Shown here: positions 31,484-39,525 of the stretch, in pieces
Position numbering within the stretch: position 1 is the stretch's first letter
How the letters are laid out: every line of letters starts with the position of its first letter
Assembly: GCA_016713535.1 (NCBI GenBank)
Contig: JADJOY010000003.1
Span: 186,001-250,000, forward strand
Direction of reading: 5' to 3'
Length of the DNA stretch: 64,000 nucleotides
Origin: JADJOY01 sp016713535 [NCBI: Deltaproteobacteria bacterium]
GTDB lineage: Bacteria; JADJOY01
Notes under the pieces: model-generated
Databases searched by the model: none
What the model was told of the DNA's origin: nothing
The model's input: the letters and a program-made list of their open reading frames with translations, nothing else
Translations under genes and position numbers: made by a program

Positions 31484-32152
31484 TCAGGCTCCCTCTCGAG
31501 TAGTCGTGCGTGCGGAAGGTTCACCGGTGCGCGCGCGTTTGGTGCTCTGCCTCGTCGCTGCGAGTTCGTCCAGGAACCGGCTGGCCACGATCCGCCTGGC
31601 CCCGAGCTCGACGGCATGGATCGACCCCTCGACCATGGGCAGCAGCGTCTCGCGGGAGCCGTCTCGCACGACCAGAATGTCGTGTTGCGGTAGATCGAGA
31701 AACGCGTGGACGATCCCGAGCGGCTCACCAGACTCGGTCACGACGGCCAATCCCAAGAGGTCGGTTCGGTAGAACTCGTCCGGCTCGAGGGTGGCCAAGC
31801 GGGAGCGGGGAACGCAGATTTCGGCGCCACAGAGCGCCTTCGCTTCCTCGCGGGAGCGGATCTCTCCGAACTCGACGAGGTGACCGCCGCCGTGCGTTGG
31901 GCGAATCCGTCGGATCGTGAGCCGTCGCGGAGGGCAGGAGGGACGCCGGAAGCGCGCGATGATTCCCTCACCTTCGCGCACCGATGCCAAGGTCTCGCCA
32001 AGGGCTTGAACCAACATCTCGCCCGCGACCCCGTGGGCTCGACGCGCCACCCCGATGGGAACTGGATCAGCGACGCGGGCCGCCAGCGCTTCGTCGGAGG
32101 AGAGATCGGCACGAGCACGGCGCGGTTTCACTGGCCTGGTCATGGCGATCAT
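31484..32152 (-). CDS. rimM: Ribosome maturation factor RimM
   Basis: Assembly factor for the 30S head, 222 aa. The N-terminal RimM domain begins VPIGVARRAHGVAGEMLVQA, and the PRC-barrel part has DEFYRTDLLGLAVVTESGEP and LLPMVEGSIHAVEL. It has a basic N-terminal extension of about 30 residues and a C-terminal tail rich in Thr and Arg, longer than the usual 170 aa. ATG 32143 is an alternative start 3 codons in. Confidence 0.93.
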   Translation of the reverse strand: MIAMTRPVKPRRARADLSSDEALAARVADPVPIGVARRAHGVAGEMLVQALGETLASVREGEGIIARFRRPSCPPRRLTIRRIRPTHGGGHLVEFGEIRSREEAKALCGAEICVPRSRLATLEPDEFYRTDLLGLAVVTESGEPLGIVHAFLDLPQHDILVVRDGSRETLLPMVEGSIHAVELGARRIVASRFLDELAATRQSTKRARTGEPSARTTTREGA

Positions 32153-32200
32153 TCACGTACGGGCTCGCTGCAACGGACTTCCGTGATCCGACCGCGGCGC

Positions 32201-32431
32201 TCACTCGAGGATTTCGAGCACCACGCGCTGCGAAGCTTTGAGGGCCGCAGCGCTCAGGATGGTTCGGATGGCTCTCGCGGTTCTTCCCTGCTTGCCGATC
32301 ACCTTGCCCAGGTCGTCCGGGGCGACGGAAAGCTCGAGCGTCGCTCCACGGTCGCCGACGAGCTCCTCGACCACGACTTGGTTCGGATGATCCACGAGCG
32401 ACCGAGCGATGAACTCGACCAATTCCTTCAT
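32201..32431 (-). CDS. khpA: KH-domain RNA-binding protein KhpA
   Basis: A 76-aa type II KH domain protein: [16 protein letters not shown], then [20 protein letters not shown] with the GKQG loop in place of GxxG. The frame continues upstream to 32449, but ATG 32431 is the conserved start. The position between rpsP and rimM is standard. KhpA-type proteins bind RNA, often as a dimer with KhpB. Confidence 0.93.
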   Translation of the reverse strand: MKELVEFIARSLVDHPNQVVVEELVGDRGATLELSVAPDDLGKVIGKQGRTARAIRTILSAAALKASQRVVLEILE

Positions 32432-32507
32432 GGACGGCGTGAAGCCCATCGACCGGGAGCCGAGCCCATTCTACCCAGGCGCGTGAGGCGAGCCGGGGAG
32501 AGCACGC

Positions 32508-32765
32508 TCAGGCAGTCGTTCCGGTACCCAGCGTCGCTGGCGTCAGGAATCGCTTGATGGTGTCGGTCGGGAGAGCTCCCTTGCCGATCCAGTGCTTGAT
32601 CCGGTCGACCTTGAGCTTCACTTCGGGTGGGCTCTTGCGAGGATCGTAGGTGCCAAGAAGCTCGAGGTACCTCCCGTCACGTGGCGACTGCGAGTCCGAC
32701 GCCACGACGCGGTAGAACGGCTTCCCCTTGGCGCCGGCACGGGCTAGACGAATGCGAACGGCCAT
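32508..32765 (-). CDS. rpsP: 30S ribosomal protein S16
   Basis: 85-aa small-subunit protein. It starts MAVRIRLARAGAKGKPFYR at 32765; a longer frame to 32810 lacks conserved residues. RVVASDSQSPRDGRYLELLG and the C-terminal IKHWIGKGALPTDTIKRFL are typical. It lies between ffh and khpA. Confidence 0.96.
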   Translation of the reverse strand: MAVRIRLARAGAKGKPFYRVVASDSQSPRDGRYLELLGTYDPRKSPPEVKLKVDRIKHWIGKGALPTDTIKRFLTPATLGTGTTA

Positions 32766-32845
32766 GGACGACTTCTCCTGTGGCGGGTTGTTGCCTCGGG
32801 TCGGGAGCATCCCGACTCGCTCGGTCCGCCACGATGCTTACGGGT

Positions 32846-34186
32846 TCAGTGCGAGCGTGCCCCTAGGCGCATGCCCTGGAAGATCCGCCCTCCCGGCGAG
32901 GCCATGCGCTTCATGAGCTTGGTCATCTGATCGTACTGCTTGAGGAACCGGTTGACATCCGCTACGCCGGTTCCGCTGCCGATCGCGATGCGGCGGCGTC
33001 GACTGGCGTTGAGCAGTCCTGGCCGGGACCGCTCTTGCCTGGTCATCGAGTTGATGATGGCCTCAATCTTGGAAAGTTCTTGGTTGGCGCCAGAGAGGTC
33101 CTTCCCGGCGGTCAGGCGGTTGAGACCCGGGATCATGCCTGCGAGCTGATCGATAGACCCCATCTGCTTGAGCGCAACGAGCTGATCTCGGAAGTCCTCG
33201 ATCGTGAACGTGTTCTTCTGAATCTTGCGCTCGAGCTCGACCGCGGTCTTCTCGTCGACGACCTTTTCGGCCTTCTCGATGAAGGAGAGGATGTCGCCCA
33301 TACCGAGGATGCGGCTCGCCATCCGGTCCGGATGGAACGGCTCGAGCGCCTCCATGTTCTCGCCCATGCCCACGAGCTTGATCGGTTTGCCCGTGACGGA
33401 CTTGATGCTGAGTGCCGCACCACCGCGGGCGTCGCCGTCGAGCTTGGTCAGGATCACGCCGTCGAGGTCGAGCCGGTCGTTGAAAGCGCGGGCGACCTGC
33501 ACCGCATCCTGACCCGTCATGGCATCCGCAACCAGCAGGATCTCCTGCGGGAGGATCGCGCCCTTCAGACGGTCGAGCTCGTGCATCAGCTCGTCGTCGA
33601 CATGCAGGCGGCCAGCCGTGTCGAGGATCAGCACGTCCTCGATGCCGATCTCCGCCTCCTTGAGCGCTGCGCGTGCGATCGCGACCGGGTCGGTGGGATC
33701 CTTTGGCTTGAAGACCTTGACGCCGATCCGCTCGCCGAGCAGCTCAAGCTGCAACATTGCGGCCGGGCGACGAACATCGGTCGACACCAGCATCGGCTCA
33801 CGTCCCTGCGACTTCAGGTATCGCGCAAGCTTGCCGGCGGTGGTCGTCTTCCCGGCGCCCTGGAGTCCGACCAACATCAGGGGGACAGGGGGGCGGGCGG
33901 CCAGATCCAGATCGCTGAACTCCCCGCCGAGGAGCGAGATCAGTTCGCGGTGAACCGTCTTGATGAACTGCTGCCCTGGCGTGAGGCTTCCCAGGACCTC
34001 GCCCCCCATCGCCTTGGCCTTGACGGCCTCGACGAAGTCCTTGACCACATCGAGGTTGACGTCTGCCTCGAGGAGCGCCGTGCGCACCTCGGCAAGGGCT
34101 TCCTGGATGTTCGATTCGCGGATCTTGCCCTGACCGCGAAGGCGGCGGAGGGTGGATTCGAGTCGCTGGCTGAGACCGTCGAACAT
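32846..34186 (-). CDS. ffh: Signal recognition particle protein (SRP54)
   Basis: GTPase that delivers nascent membrane proteins to FtsY and the translocon with 4.5S RNA. It has 446 aa. The N domain is MFDGLSQRLESTLRRLRGQG; the G domain has LVGLQGAGKTTTAGKLARYL near residue 105, STDVRRPAAMLQL, LDTAGRLHVDDELM and TKLDGDARGGAALS. The M domain carries the RNA-binding SRRRRIAIGSGTGVADVNRF. First gene of the eight-gene minus-strand operon. Confidence 0.97.
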   Translation of the reverse strand: MFDGLSQRLESTLRRLRGQGKIRESNIQEALAEVRTALLEADVNLDVVKDFVEAVKAKAMGGEVLGSLTPGQQFIKTVHRELISLLGGEFSDLDLAARPPVPLMLVGLQGAGKTTTAGKLARYLKSQGREPMLVSTDVRRPAAMLQLELLGERIGVKVFKPKDPTDPVAIARAALKEAEIGIEDVLILDTAGRLHVDDELMHELDRLKGAILPQEILLVADAMTGQDAVQVARAFNDRLDLDGVILTKLDGDARGGAALSIKSVTGKPIKLVGMGENMEALEPFHPDRMASRILGMGDILSFIEKAEKVVDEKTAVELERKIQKNTFTIEDFRDQLVALKQMGSIDQLAGMIPGLNRLTAGKDLSGANQELSKIEAIINSMTRQERSRPGLLNASRRRRIAIGSGTGVADVNRFLKQYDQMTKLMKRMASPGGRIFQGMRLGARSH

Positions 34187-34234
34187 GTCGTGGGATCAGT
34201 TGGCTGGCGAAGGCGAGAGTCGGAAAAACGCGTG

Positions 34235-34263
34235 ACTCTACCCGAGGATGTAGGTCGGGGCAA
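34235..34263 (-). promoter_or_regulatory. Candidate sigma-70 promoter for the ffh operon
   Basis: On the minus strand TTGCCC (34263-34258) and TAGAGT (34240-34235) are separated by 17 bases, ending about 48 bases before the ffh start. Located in the divergent gap with the DUF4124 gene. Confidence 0.4.
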
Positions 34264-34322
34264 GCGTTCGACGCCGCCTCTGTGAGCGCGTTATCCTCGA
34301 CGACCCGGAGGCATTCGCCATC

Positions 34323-35309
34323 GTGAGAAGTTGGGTGGTCTGCTCGATTCTGCTCGCGTTCGCGACACCCGTCGTGGCGGACGTCTTCTCCTACCGCGAC
34401 AAGGACGGCAAGGTACACTTCGTCGACCAAGAGGCAGCAATCCCGCAGCAATACCGTACCTCGGAATCACCGGGCGGCGCGAGCAAGCGTTCGGTGGCGA
34501 CGCCCGACGGGTCCGGCGTGCTGAACACGATGCCACAGGGTGGTGGCGCCGATTCCGAGGCGGGGGCCGACGGAGGCGGAGCGAGCGCCGGGGAAGGGGA
34601 CGCCGAGTTCGGACTGGGCGGCGGGCAACAGGCCGAGAACGGCATGGTCTCCTGCACGTTGCGGTATCTCGAGAAGCCTTCGAAGGAGATCGACGTTCGG
34701 TACACGACGGTTACGTACAGAGGGGAGATCGAGAACACCGGAACGGGTATTGCGCGCACCGCTCGCGCGCACCTCAAGCTCTTCAGCGTGATCGATGGCT
34801 CGCAAGTCGACGAAGAATCGTCACTGTTGCGACCCGGTGATATCGCGCCGGGAGCCAGGGCCACCTTCGAGGTCAAGGGAAACTTCCGTAAGACAGGGCT
34901 TCGGAACTCGAGCCGGGACGAGTTGATGGTCGATTACGTTCGCTGTGACCAGAGCTCCGCGGACGTGGCGGCGTCGGCCCGCGGGAAGGGTTGCGAGCTG
35001 CAGATCGTCGGCGAACCCCTCAAGGAGATCGATCCAATCCGCAAGACCGTGACGTACAGCGGAACGGTGCAGAATCAGGGGCAGAAGGTTGCGAAGACCG
35101 TGCAGGTACAGTTGACGAGCTTCAACATGCGTGACGGTAAGCCGTTTCCGCCCGTTTCGGGGACCACCAACCCTGCCAGGGTAGGTCCGGGCCAGGGTGC
35201 CGAGTTCAAGCTCGTGGCACCGCTGGATTTCGGGTTCCGGGACCCCAAGAAGGACAAGTTCTCGGTGGGTGCGGCCCGCTGCGACGACGCGACCGAAGGT
35301 TCGGACTGA
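34323..35309 (+). CDS. Secreted DUF4124-domain protein with two FxLYD-like repeats
   Basis: 328 aa, exported: signal peptide SWVVCSILLAFATPVVA. Directly after it comes a DUF4124 unit (DVFSYRDKDGKVHFVDQ) common in proteobacterial envelope proteins. A Gly/Ala-rich linker (about residues 50-100) follows, then two similar beta-rich repeats: VTYRGEIENTGTGIARTARA with LRPGDIAPGARATFEVKG, and VTYSGTVQNQGQKVAKTVQV with ARVGPGQGAEFKLV. Both repeats follow a Cys and a lone KEID motif. GTG 34323 is the start, divergent from ffh. Role unknown; probably periplasmic or surface-linked. Confidence 0.8.
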   Translation: MRSWVVCSILLAFATPVVADVFSYRDKDGKVHFVDQEAAIPQQYRTSESPGGASKRSVATPDGSGVLNTMPQGGGADSEAGADGGGASAGEGDAEFGLGGGQQAENGMVSCTLRYLEKPSKEIDVRYTTVTYRGEIENTGTGIARTARAHLKLFSVIDGSQVDEESSLLRPGDIAPGARATFEVKGNFRKTGLRNSSRDELMVDYVRCDQSSADVAASARGKGCELQIVGEPLKEIDPIRKTVTYSGTVQNQGQKVAKTVQVQLTSFNMRDGKPFPPVSGTTNPARVGPGQGAEFKLVAPLDFGFRDPKKDKFSVGAARCDDATEGSD

Positions 35310-35390
35310 AGTAGTCCCGGGGCCACAGCGGCTCCCACCGGAGGGCGCGAGGCCCCACCGACGATCGCGGTGGACGAGCGCGGAGATTCC

Positions 35391-35870
35391 ATGAACGAGC
35401 CAACGAGTCGGGCGCAGCGAGTTCGTAACCTCATCGCGGGCTGCGTGATCGTGCTCTGCGTCGGATTCTACGCATTCTTCCGCGTACCAGCGATCTCGAC
35501 CGAATACGACGCGATGGAGCCCGCGTATCATGCGGGCCACCGGGTGGTGGTCAACATCCGGGCCCGCAATTTCAAGAAGGGCGACGACGTCTACTATCAG
35601 TACACCTTCCGTGGTGAGACCCAGCGTCAACTCGGGCGGATACGGGGTGCGCCCGGCGATCTCGTGATCCTCGACAAGAGCAACCAGAGCATCTGGGATC
35701 TCTTCGAAAAGACGGTCGATCCACAGGGGCGGACGGTGGGCAAGGTTCCGGCCGGGAAGTACTACATCCTGCGCGTCAACGAGGAAGCTGACTTCATCGA
35801 CTCCCGCAAGATCGGGCTCGTCGGGGGCGACGACGTCATCGGCCGAGCGGTCGCCGCGCTGCCATTCTGA
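35391..35870 (+). CDS. Signal peptidase I-like protein lacking the catalytic Ser-Lys dyad
   Basis: 159 aa with one N-terminal membrane helix (NLIAGCVIVLCVGFYAFF). The S26 fold is recognisable: the box B segment reads STEYDAMEPAYHAGHRVVVN where active enzymes have Ser before Met (GSMEPT), so Ser is Ala; the box D segment reads RQLGRIRGAPGDLVI where active enzymes have KR, so Lys is Gly; the box E end has VPAGKYYILRVNEE in place of GDNR, but keeps DSRKIGLV and IGRAV. It should therefore be inactive as a protease. ATG 35391 follows GGAG and is preferred to GTG 35370. It is downstream of, and perhaps transcribed with, the DUF4124 gene. Confidence 0.8.
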   Translation: MNEPTSRAQRVRNLIAGCVIVLCVGFYAFFRVPAISTEYDAMEPAYHAGHRVVVNIRARNFKKGDDVYYQYTFRGETQRQLGRIRGAPGDLVILDKSNQSIWDLFEKTVDPQGRTVGKVPAGKYYILRVNEEADFIDSRKIGLVGGDDVIGRAVAALPF

Positions 35871-35929
35871 GCTGGCGCGGGAGCGCCTCTGCCGGCGCAA
35901 TCGGGCTTCGTTTCGACGCAGCGCGGCGC

Positions 35930-35959
35930 TTGACATGGTCGACGACGCTACGCTATTCC
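35930..35959 (+). promoter_or_regulatory. Candidate sigma-70 promoter for etfBA
   Basis: A perfect TTGACA at 35930-35935 is followed after 18 bases by TATTCC at 35954-35959. It lies about 170 bases before etfB in a 259-base gap that otherwise holds no gene, giving a long 5' leader. Confidence 0.45.
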
Positions 35960-36129
35960 GTCGACGATTCCCCGTGGTTTCGAGCGTTTTTCCGGCCCTG
36001 CCGGGCTGGTCGTCGGCTGCGGCATCCACCCTACGACTCTGGTAACACTCGGGCCCGGCGCCATCGCCGGCACACCCTCGAACGGGCCGACCTGCGCGAT
36101 CCCGCGGCGGCCACGAAGGAGGTCTCGAC

Positions 36130-36921
36130 GTGAAGATCGCGGTCATCATCAAGCAGACTCCCGATACGGAAACCGTCGTCAAGATCAATGACGCCGGGAA
36201 CGACATCGTTGGGACGGGCGTCAAGTACGTCATGAGCCCATACTGCGAATTCGCAGTCGAGGAAGCGCTTCGCACGAAGGAGAAGCTCGGTGGCGAGGTG
36301 GTCGTCGTGAGCCTCGGCCCGGACCGAGTGCTGGAGACCATCCGCACAGCGCTGGCGATGGGCTGCGACCGCGCGATTCATCTGAAGGATCCCGCATACG
36401 AGGGGGGCGACGGTCAGGCCACCGCGAAGGCGCTGGCCGCCGCGCTCAAGACCGTGTCGCCGGATATCGTCTTCGCCGGCAAGCAGGCCATCGACGGAGA
36501 TCAGTCGCAGGTCGCGGTCCGGGTCGCGGAGCTCGCCGGCCTGGCGCAGGCCACGATCGTCACTGCCCTCGAGATCGCGGCGGACGGAAAGACCGCCAAG
36601 GCTACGCGCAGGAGCGAAGGCGGTGGCGAGGTAGTGGAGCTGAAGCTCCCCGCTCTCATCTCGTGCGAGAAGGGCCTCAACGAGCCCCGCTACGCGTCTT
36701 TGCCGGGCATCATGAAGGCCAAGAAGAAGGAAGTGAAGGAGCTCAAGCCTGCCGAACTCGGGCTCGAGGGACAGGTCGGCGCCGCCGGGGCGAAGGCGAA
36801 GCGCGTCAAGCTGCTGCCGCTTGCGGAGCGCAAGGCTGGCCGACGCATCGAGGCAGAGACGCCGGAGGCGGCTGCGGCCGAGCTGGTTCGACTGCTTCGT
36901 GAGGAGGCCAAGGTCCTCTGA
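36130..36921 (+). CDS. etfB: Electron transfer flavoprotein beta subunit
   Basis: 263 aa, AMP-binding subunit of ETF, which carries electrons from acyl-CoA dehydrogenases to the quinone pool. It begins MKIAVIIKQTPDTETVVKIN and has the nucleotide-binding core FAGKQAIDGDQSQVAVRVAE and the signature region LISCEKGLNEPRYASLPGIM. The start follows GGAGG. etfA follows after 57 bases. Confidence 0.96.
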   Translation: MKIAVIIKQTPDTETVVKINDAGNDIVGTGVKYVMSPYCEFAVEEALRTKEKLGGEVVVVSLGPDRVLETIRTALAMGCDRAIHLKDPAYEGGDGQATAKALAAALKTVSPDIVFAGKQAIDGDQSQVAVRVAELAGLAQATIVTALEIAADGKTAKATRRSEGGGEVVELKLPALISCEKGLNEPRYASLPGIMKAKKKEVKELKPAELGLEGQVGAAGAKAKRVKLLPLAERKAGRRIEAETPEAAAAELVRLLREEAKVL

Positions 36922-36978
36922 GACCTTCGGCTTCGAGTCGAACCGACACCTTCATTTTTCATCGATACGAGGAAAGCC

Positions 36979-37974
36979 ATGGCCAACGTTCTCACCATCG
37001 CCGAGCAGCGGGAAGGCTCTCTCAAGAAGGTTTCACTGGAAGCTCTCGCCGTTGCGCGCCAGCTCGCGGATGCGAGCGGTGGCTCCGTCACGACGGTTCT
37101 CGTGGGCGCGGGAGTCGCCGGCCTCGCCGCCACGCTGGGCTCATACGGCGCTGACAAGGTGCTCGTCGTGGAGGACGCTTCGCTGCAGCTCTACACCACC
37201 GACGGCTACGCCGCGGGGGTGAGTGCGGCCATCAGCGAGGTCAAGCCCGACATCGTGCTCGCGGGCCATACGTCGATGGGGCGTGACCTCGTGCCCCGCG
37301 TCGCAGCGCGGTTCGACGCGGGTCTCGCGACCGATTGCACCGACATCAGCCTGGGAGGTGATGGTCGGATGCTCGCAACGCGTCCGGTGTACTCGGGCAA
37401 AGCGTACGAGCAGGTGGCGATCTCGAGCGATCCCCAGTTCGCGACCATCCGCCCCAACAGCTACAAGGCTCGTGACGCAGACGCGAGCCGGTCGGCGGCG
37501 GTATCGGCGGTTTCGGTGGCTCTCGACGCCTCGAACTACGGTGCCAAGGTGGTCGAGGTCAAGCGCTCGGCCGGCGCCAAGGTGGACCTCACCGAGGCGA
37601 ACATCATCGTCTCCGGTGGGCGCGCCATGAAGGCAGCCGACAACTTCAAGATCCTCTGGGAGCTGTCCGACGCCATAGGCGAGGGCTGCACCGTTGGAGC
37701 GAGCCGCGCAGCGGTCGACTCCGGCTTCGCACCGCACAACATGCAGGTCGGCCAAACGGGCAAGGTCGTCAACCCGTCCCTGTACCTCGCGTTCGGTATC
37801 TCGGGGGCGATCCAGCATCTTGCCGGCATGCGCACGTCGAAGGCGATCGTCGCCGTCAACAAGGATCCCGACGCGCCGATGTTTCAGAAGGCTGACTACG
37901 GGATCGTCGGGGATCTGTTCCAGATCGTCCCGGCCGTCACCGAAGCGGTGAAGAAGATCAAAGCCGAGGGCTGA
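36979..37974 (+). CDS. etfA: Electron transfer flavoprotein alpha subunit
   Basis: 331 aa, FAD-binding partner of EtfB. The C-terminal FAD domain shows VSGGRAMKAADNFKILWELS, GASRAAVDSGFAPHNMQVGQ and the end region YLAFGISGAIQHLAGMR with INVNKD-type AVNKDPDAPMFQKADYGIVG. ATG 36979 follows GAGGAAAG. It converges with rng; no ETF dehydrogenase or acyl-CoA dehydrogenase is adjacent. Confidence 0.96.
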   Translation: MANVLTIAEQREGSLKKVSLEALAVARQLADASGGSVTTVLVGAGVAGLAATLGSYGADKVLVVEDASLQLYTTDGYAAGVSAAISEVKPDIVLAGHTSMGRDLVPRVAARFDAGLATDCTDISLGGDGRMLATRPVYSGKAYEQVAISSDPQFATIRPNSYKARDADASRSAAVSAVSVALDASNYGAKVVEVKRSAGAKVDLTEANIIVSGGRAMKAADNFKILWELSDAIGEGCTVGASRAAVDSGFAPHNMQVGQTGKVVNPSLYLAFGISGAIQHLAGMRTSKAIVAVNKDPDAPMFQKADYGIVGDLFQIVPAVTEAVKKIKAEG

Positions 37975-38007
37975 AGCTCGCGCGGCCAAGCGCCGCAGCG
38001 CTACCAG

Positions 38008-38038
38008 ACGGGCACTCACCCTCCGGGGGGGTGCCCGT
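38008..38038. terminator. Hairpin between convergent etfA and rng
   Basis: ACGGGCAC (38008-38015) pairs with GTGCCCGT (38031-38038), extended by CACCC/GGGGG inside. It lies 33 bases past etfA and overlaps the rng stop codon, so it could end both transcripts. No T run. Confidence 0.45.
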
Positions 38039-39475
38039 TCCTCGTCGAACTCGACGGTGGCTCGATCACGAAGTCGCTGCCAATTCGCTCATCGGCGCGA
38101 ATTACGATCGACCGGCTGACTCGCCGCTCGAGGGCCTGAAGCGCGACGGCCGCCTCCCGCCGCAGCCAGTCGGCGACCACGGGAGCGGCACGCACCACGA
38201 GCGCCGTGCGGATCGGGTCGGCGGCTCGCGCCTCGAGCGCGCGGAGTGCGCGGGCGCCGATCGCGGATGCGGCCGGCAGGCGACCGCTGCCCTCGCAGCG
38301 GGGACAATCCGCCAGCAGCTGTTCGTCGAGCGACGGGCGGGTTCGCTTCCGAGTGAGCTGAACCAAGCCGAACGGTGTGAACGGCAGGATCTCTACCGGC
38401 GACGGATCGGAAGCGAACGCCATGCGAAGCTCGTTCAGGACGCGCTCACGGTTCGCCGCGACGGTCATGTCGATGAAGTCGATCACCACGATCCCCCCGA
38501 GGTTGCGCAGTCGAATCTGACGAGCGATCGTTCGCGCTGCCTCCAGATTGGTGGAAAGGATCGTCTGTTCGAGATTGCGCGAGCCCACGGAGCGGCCAGT
38601 ATCGACGTCGACGGCCGTGAGGGCTTCGGTCGGATCGATCGTGACGTGCCCGCCTGAGGGAAGGCGAACGACCCGTGACACGGCCTCGCGGAGGGCGCGG
38701 TCGGCTCCGCAGGAGGCGAAGGGGCCGTCGGGACCCTGGTCGACCACGAGTTCGACACCCGCACGCAACCCCGCGCTGGCCAACCACCGCTCGAGCTCGC
38801 CGCCGAGCACGAGATCGCCCACGACGATCCGGGTTCCGGGTCCATCCAGACGGTCCCGTAGCCAGCGGAACGGAAGATCGAGCTCGGCGAGAAGTCGCCG
38901 CGGTGGCACGACCTGCGAGCCGAGCGCCTCGACCTCGCGCCAGCGCTCGAGGAGTCCCCTTGCATCGCGCTCGAGCTCGGACTCGTCACGACCGGCCGCC
39001 GCGGTCCGCGCGATCCAGGCGCGATCGTCGCTGCCGAGACGGGCACCGATCGCCCGAAGTCGTTCGCGCTCGGATGCGTCCGAGATCCGACGCGAGATCG
39101 AGATCCCCGTCGAGCCCGTGGCGAGCACCCAGCATTGGCTGGAGAGGATCGGTCGCGAGGATAGGCGTGCCCCCTTACCGCCGAGCGGGGCCTTCACCAC
39201 CTGCACCACGAGCGTTCGGCCCTTGGGTAAGGCGCCGAGCCGGGTTCGTTCGGGAGCAGGTAGCGCCAGATACGCAGGGCGTTCGTCGCCGAGATCGACG
39301 AACGCGGCGTCGAGCCGGGCACGACCCGTCGCAGGCGCCCGGCATAGACGTCACCCGGGCGAAGGCCGGATTCCCGCCGCTCGAGCTCGATCTCGACGAC
39401 CGAATCGCCCTCGGCGAGCGCCACCCGATCCTCCCACGCGCTGCGTGCGATCGCGATCGTCCGGGTTGGTGACAT
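38016..39475 (-). CDS. rng: Ribonuclease G, frameshifted in this sequence
   Basis: Endoribonuclease of the RNase E/G family for 16S 5' maturation and mRNA decay. From ATG 39475 (MSPTRTIAIARSAWEDRV) the S1-type part reads GDVYAGRLRRVVPG, then the frame shifts at about 39314-39318. The rest continues DAAFVDLGDERPAYLALPAP, DPTEALTAVDVDTGRSVG, GGIVVIDFIDMTVAANRERV and the zinc-link CPRCEGSGRL. One added G (reading PGLDAAFVD) gives 486 aa, the RNase G length; there is no RNase E C-terminal scaffold. Convergent with etfA. Confidence 0.92.
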
Positions 39476-39525
39476 GCGCTGTGGTATAACCGCGCCCCCG
39501 CGCCGGTGGCGGCCCTCGGACAGCG

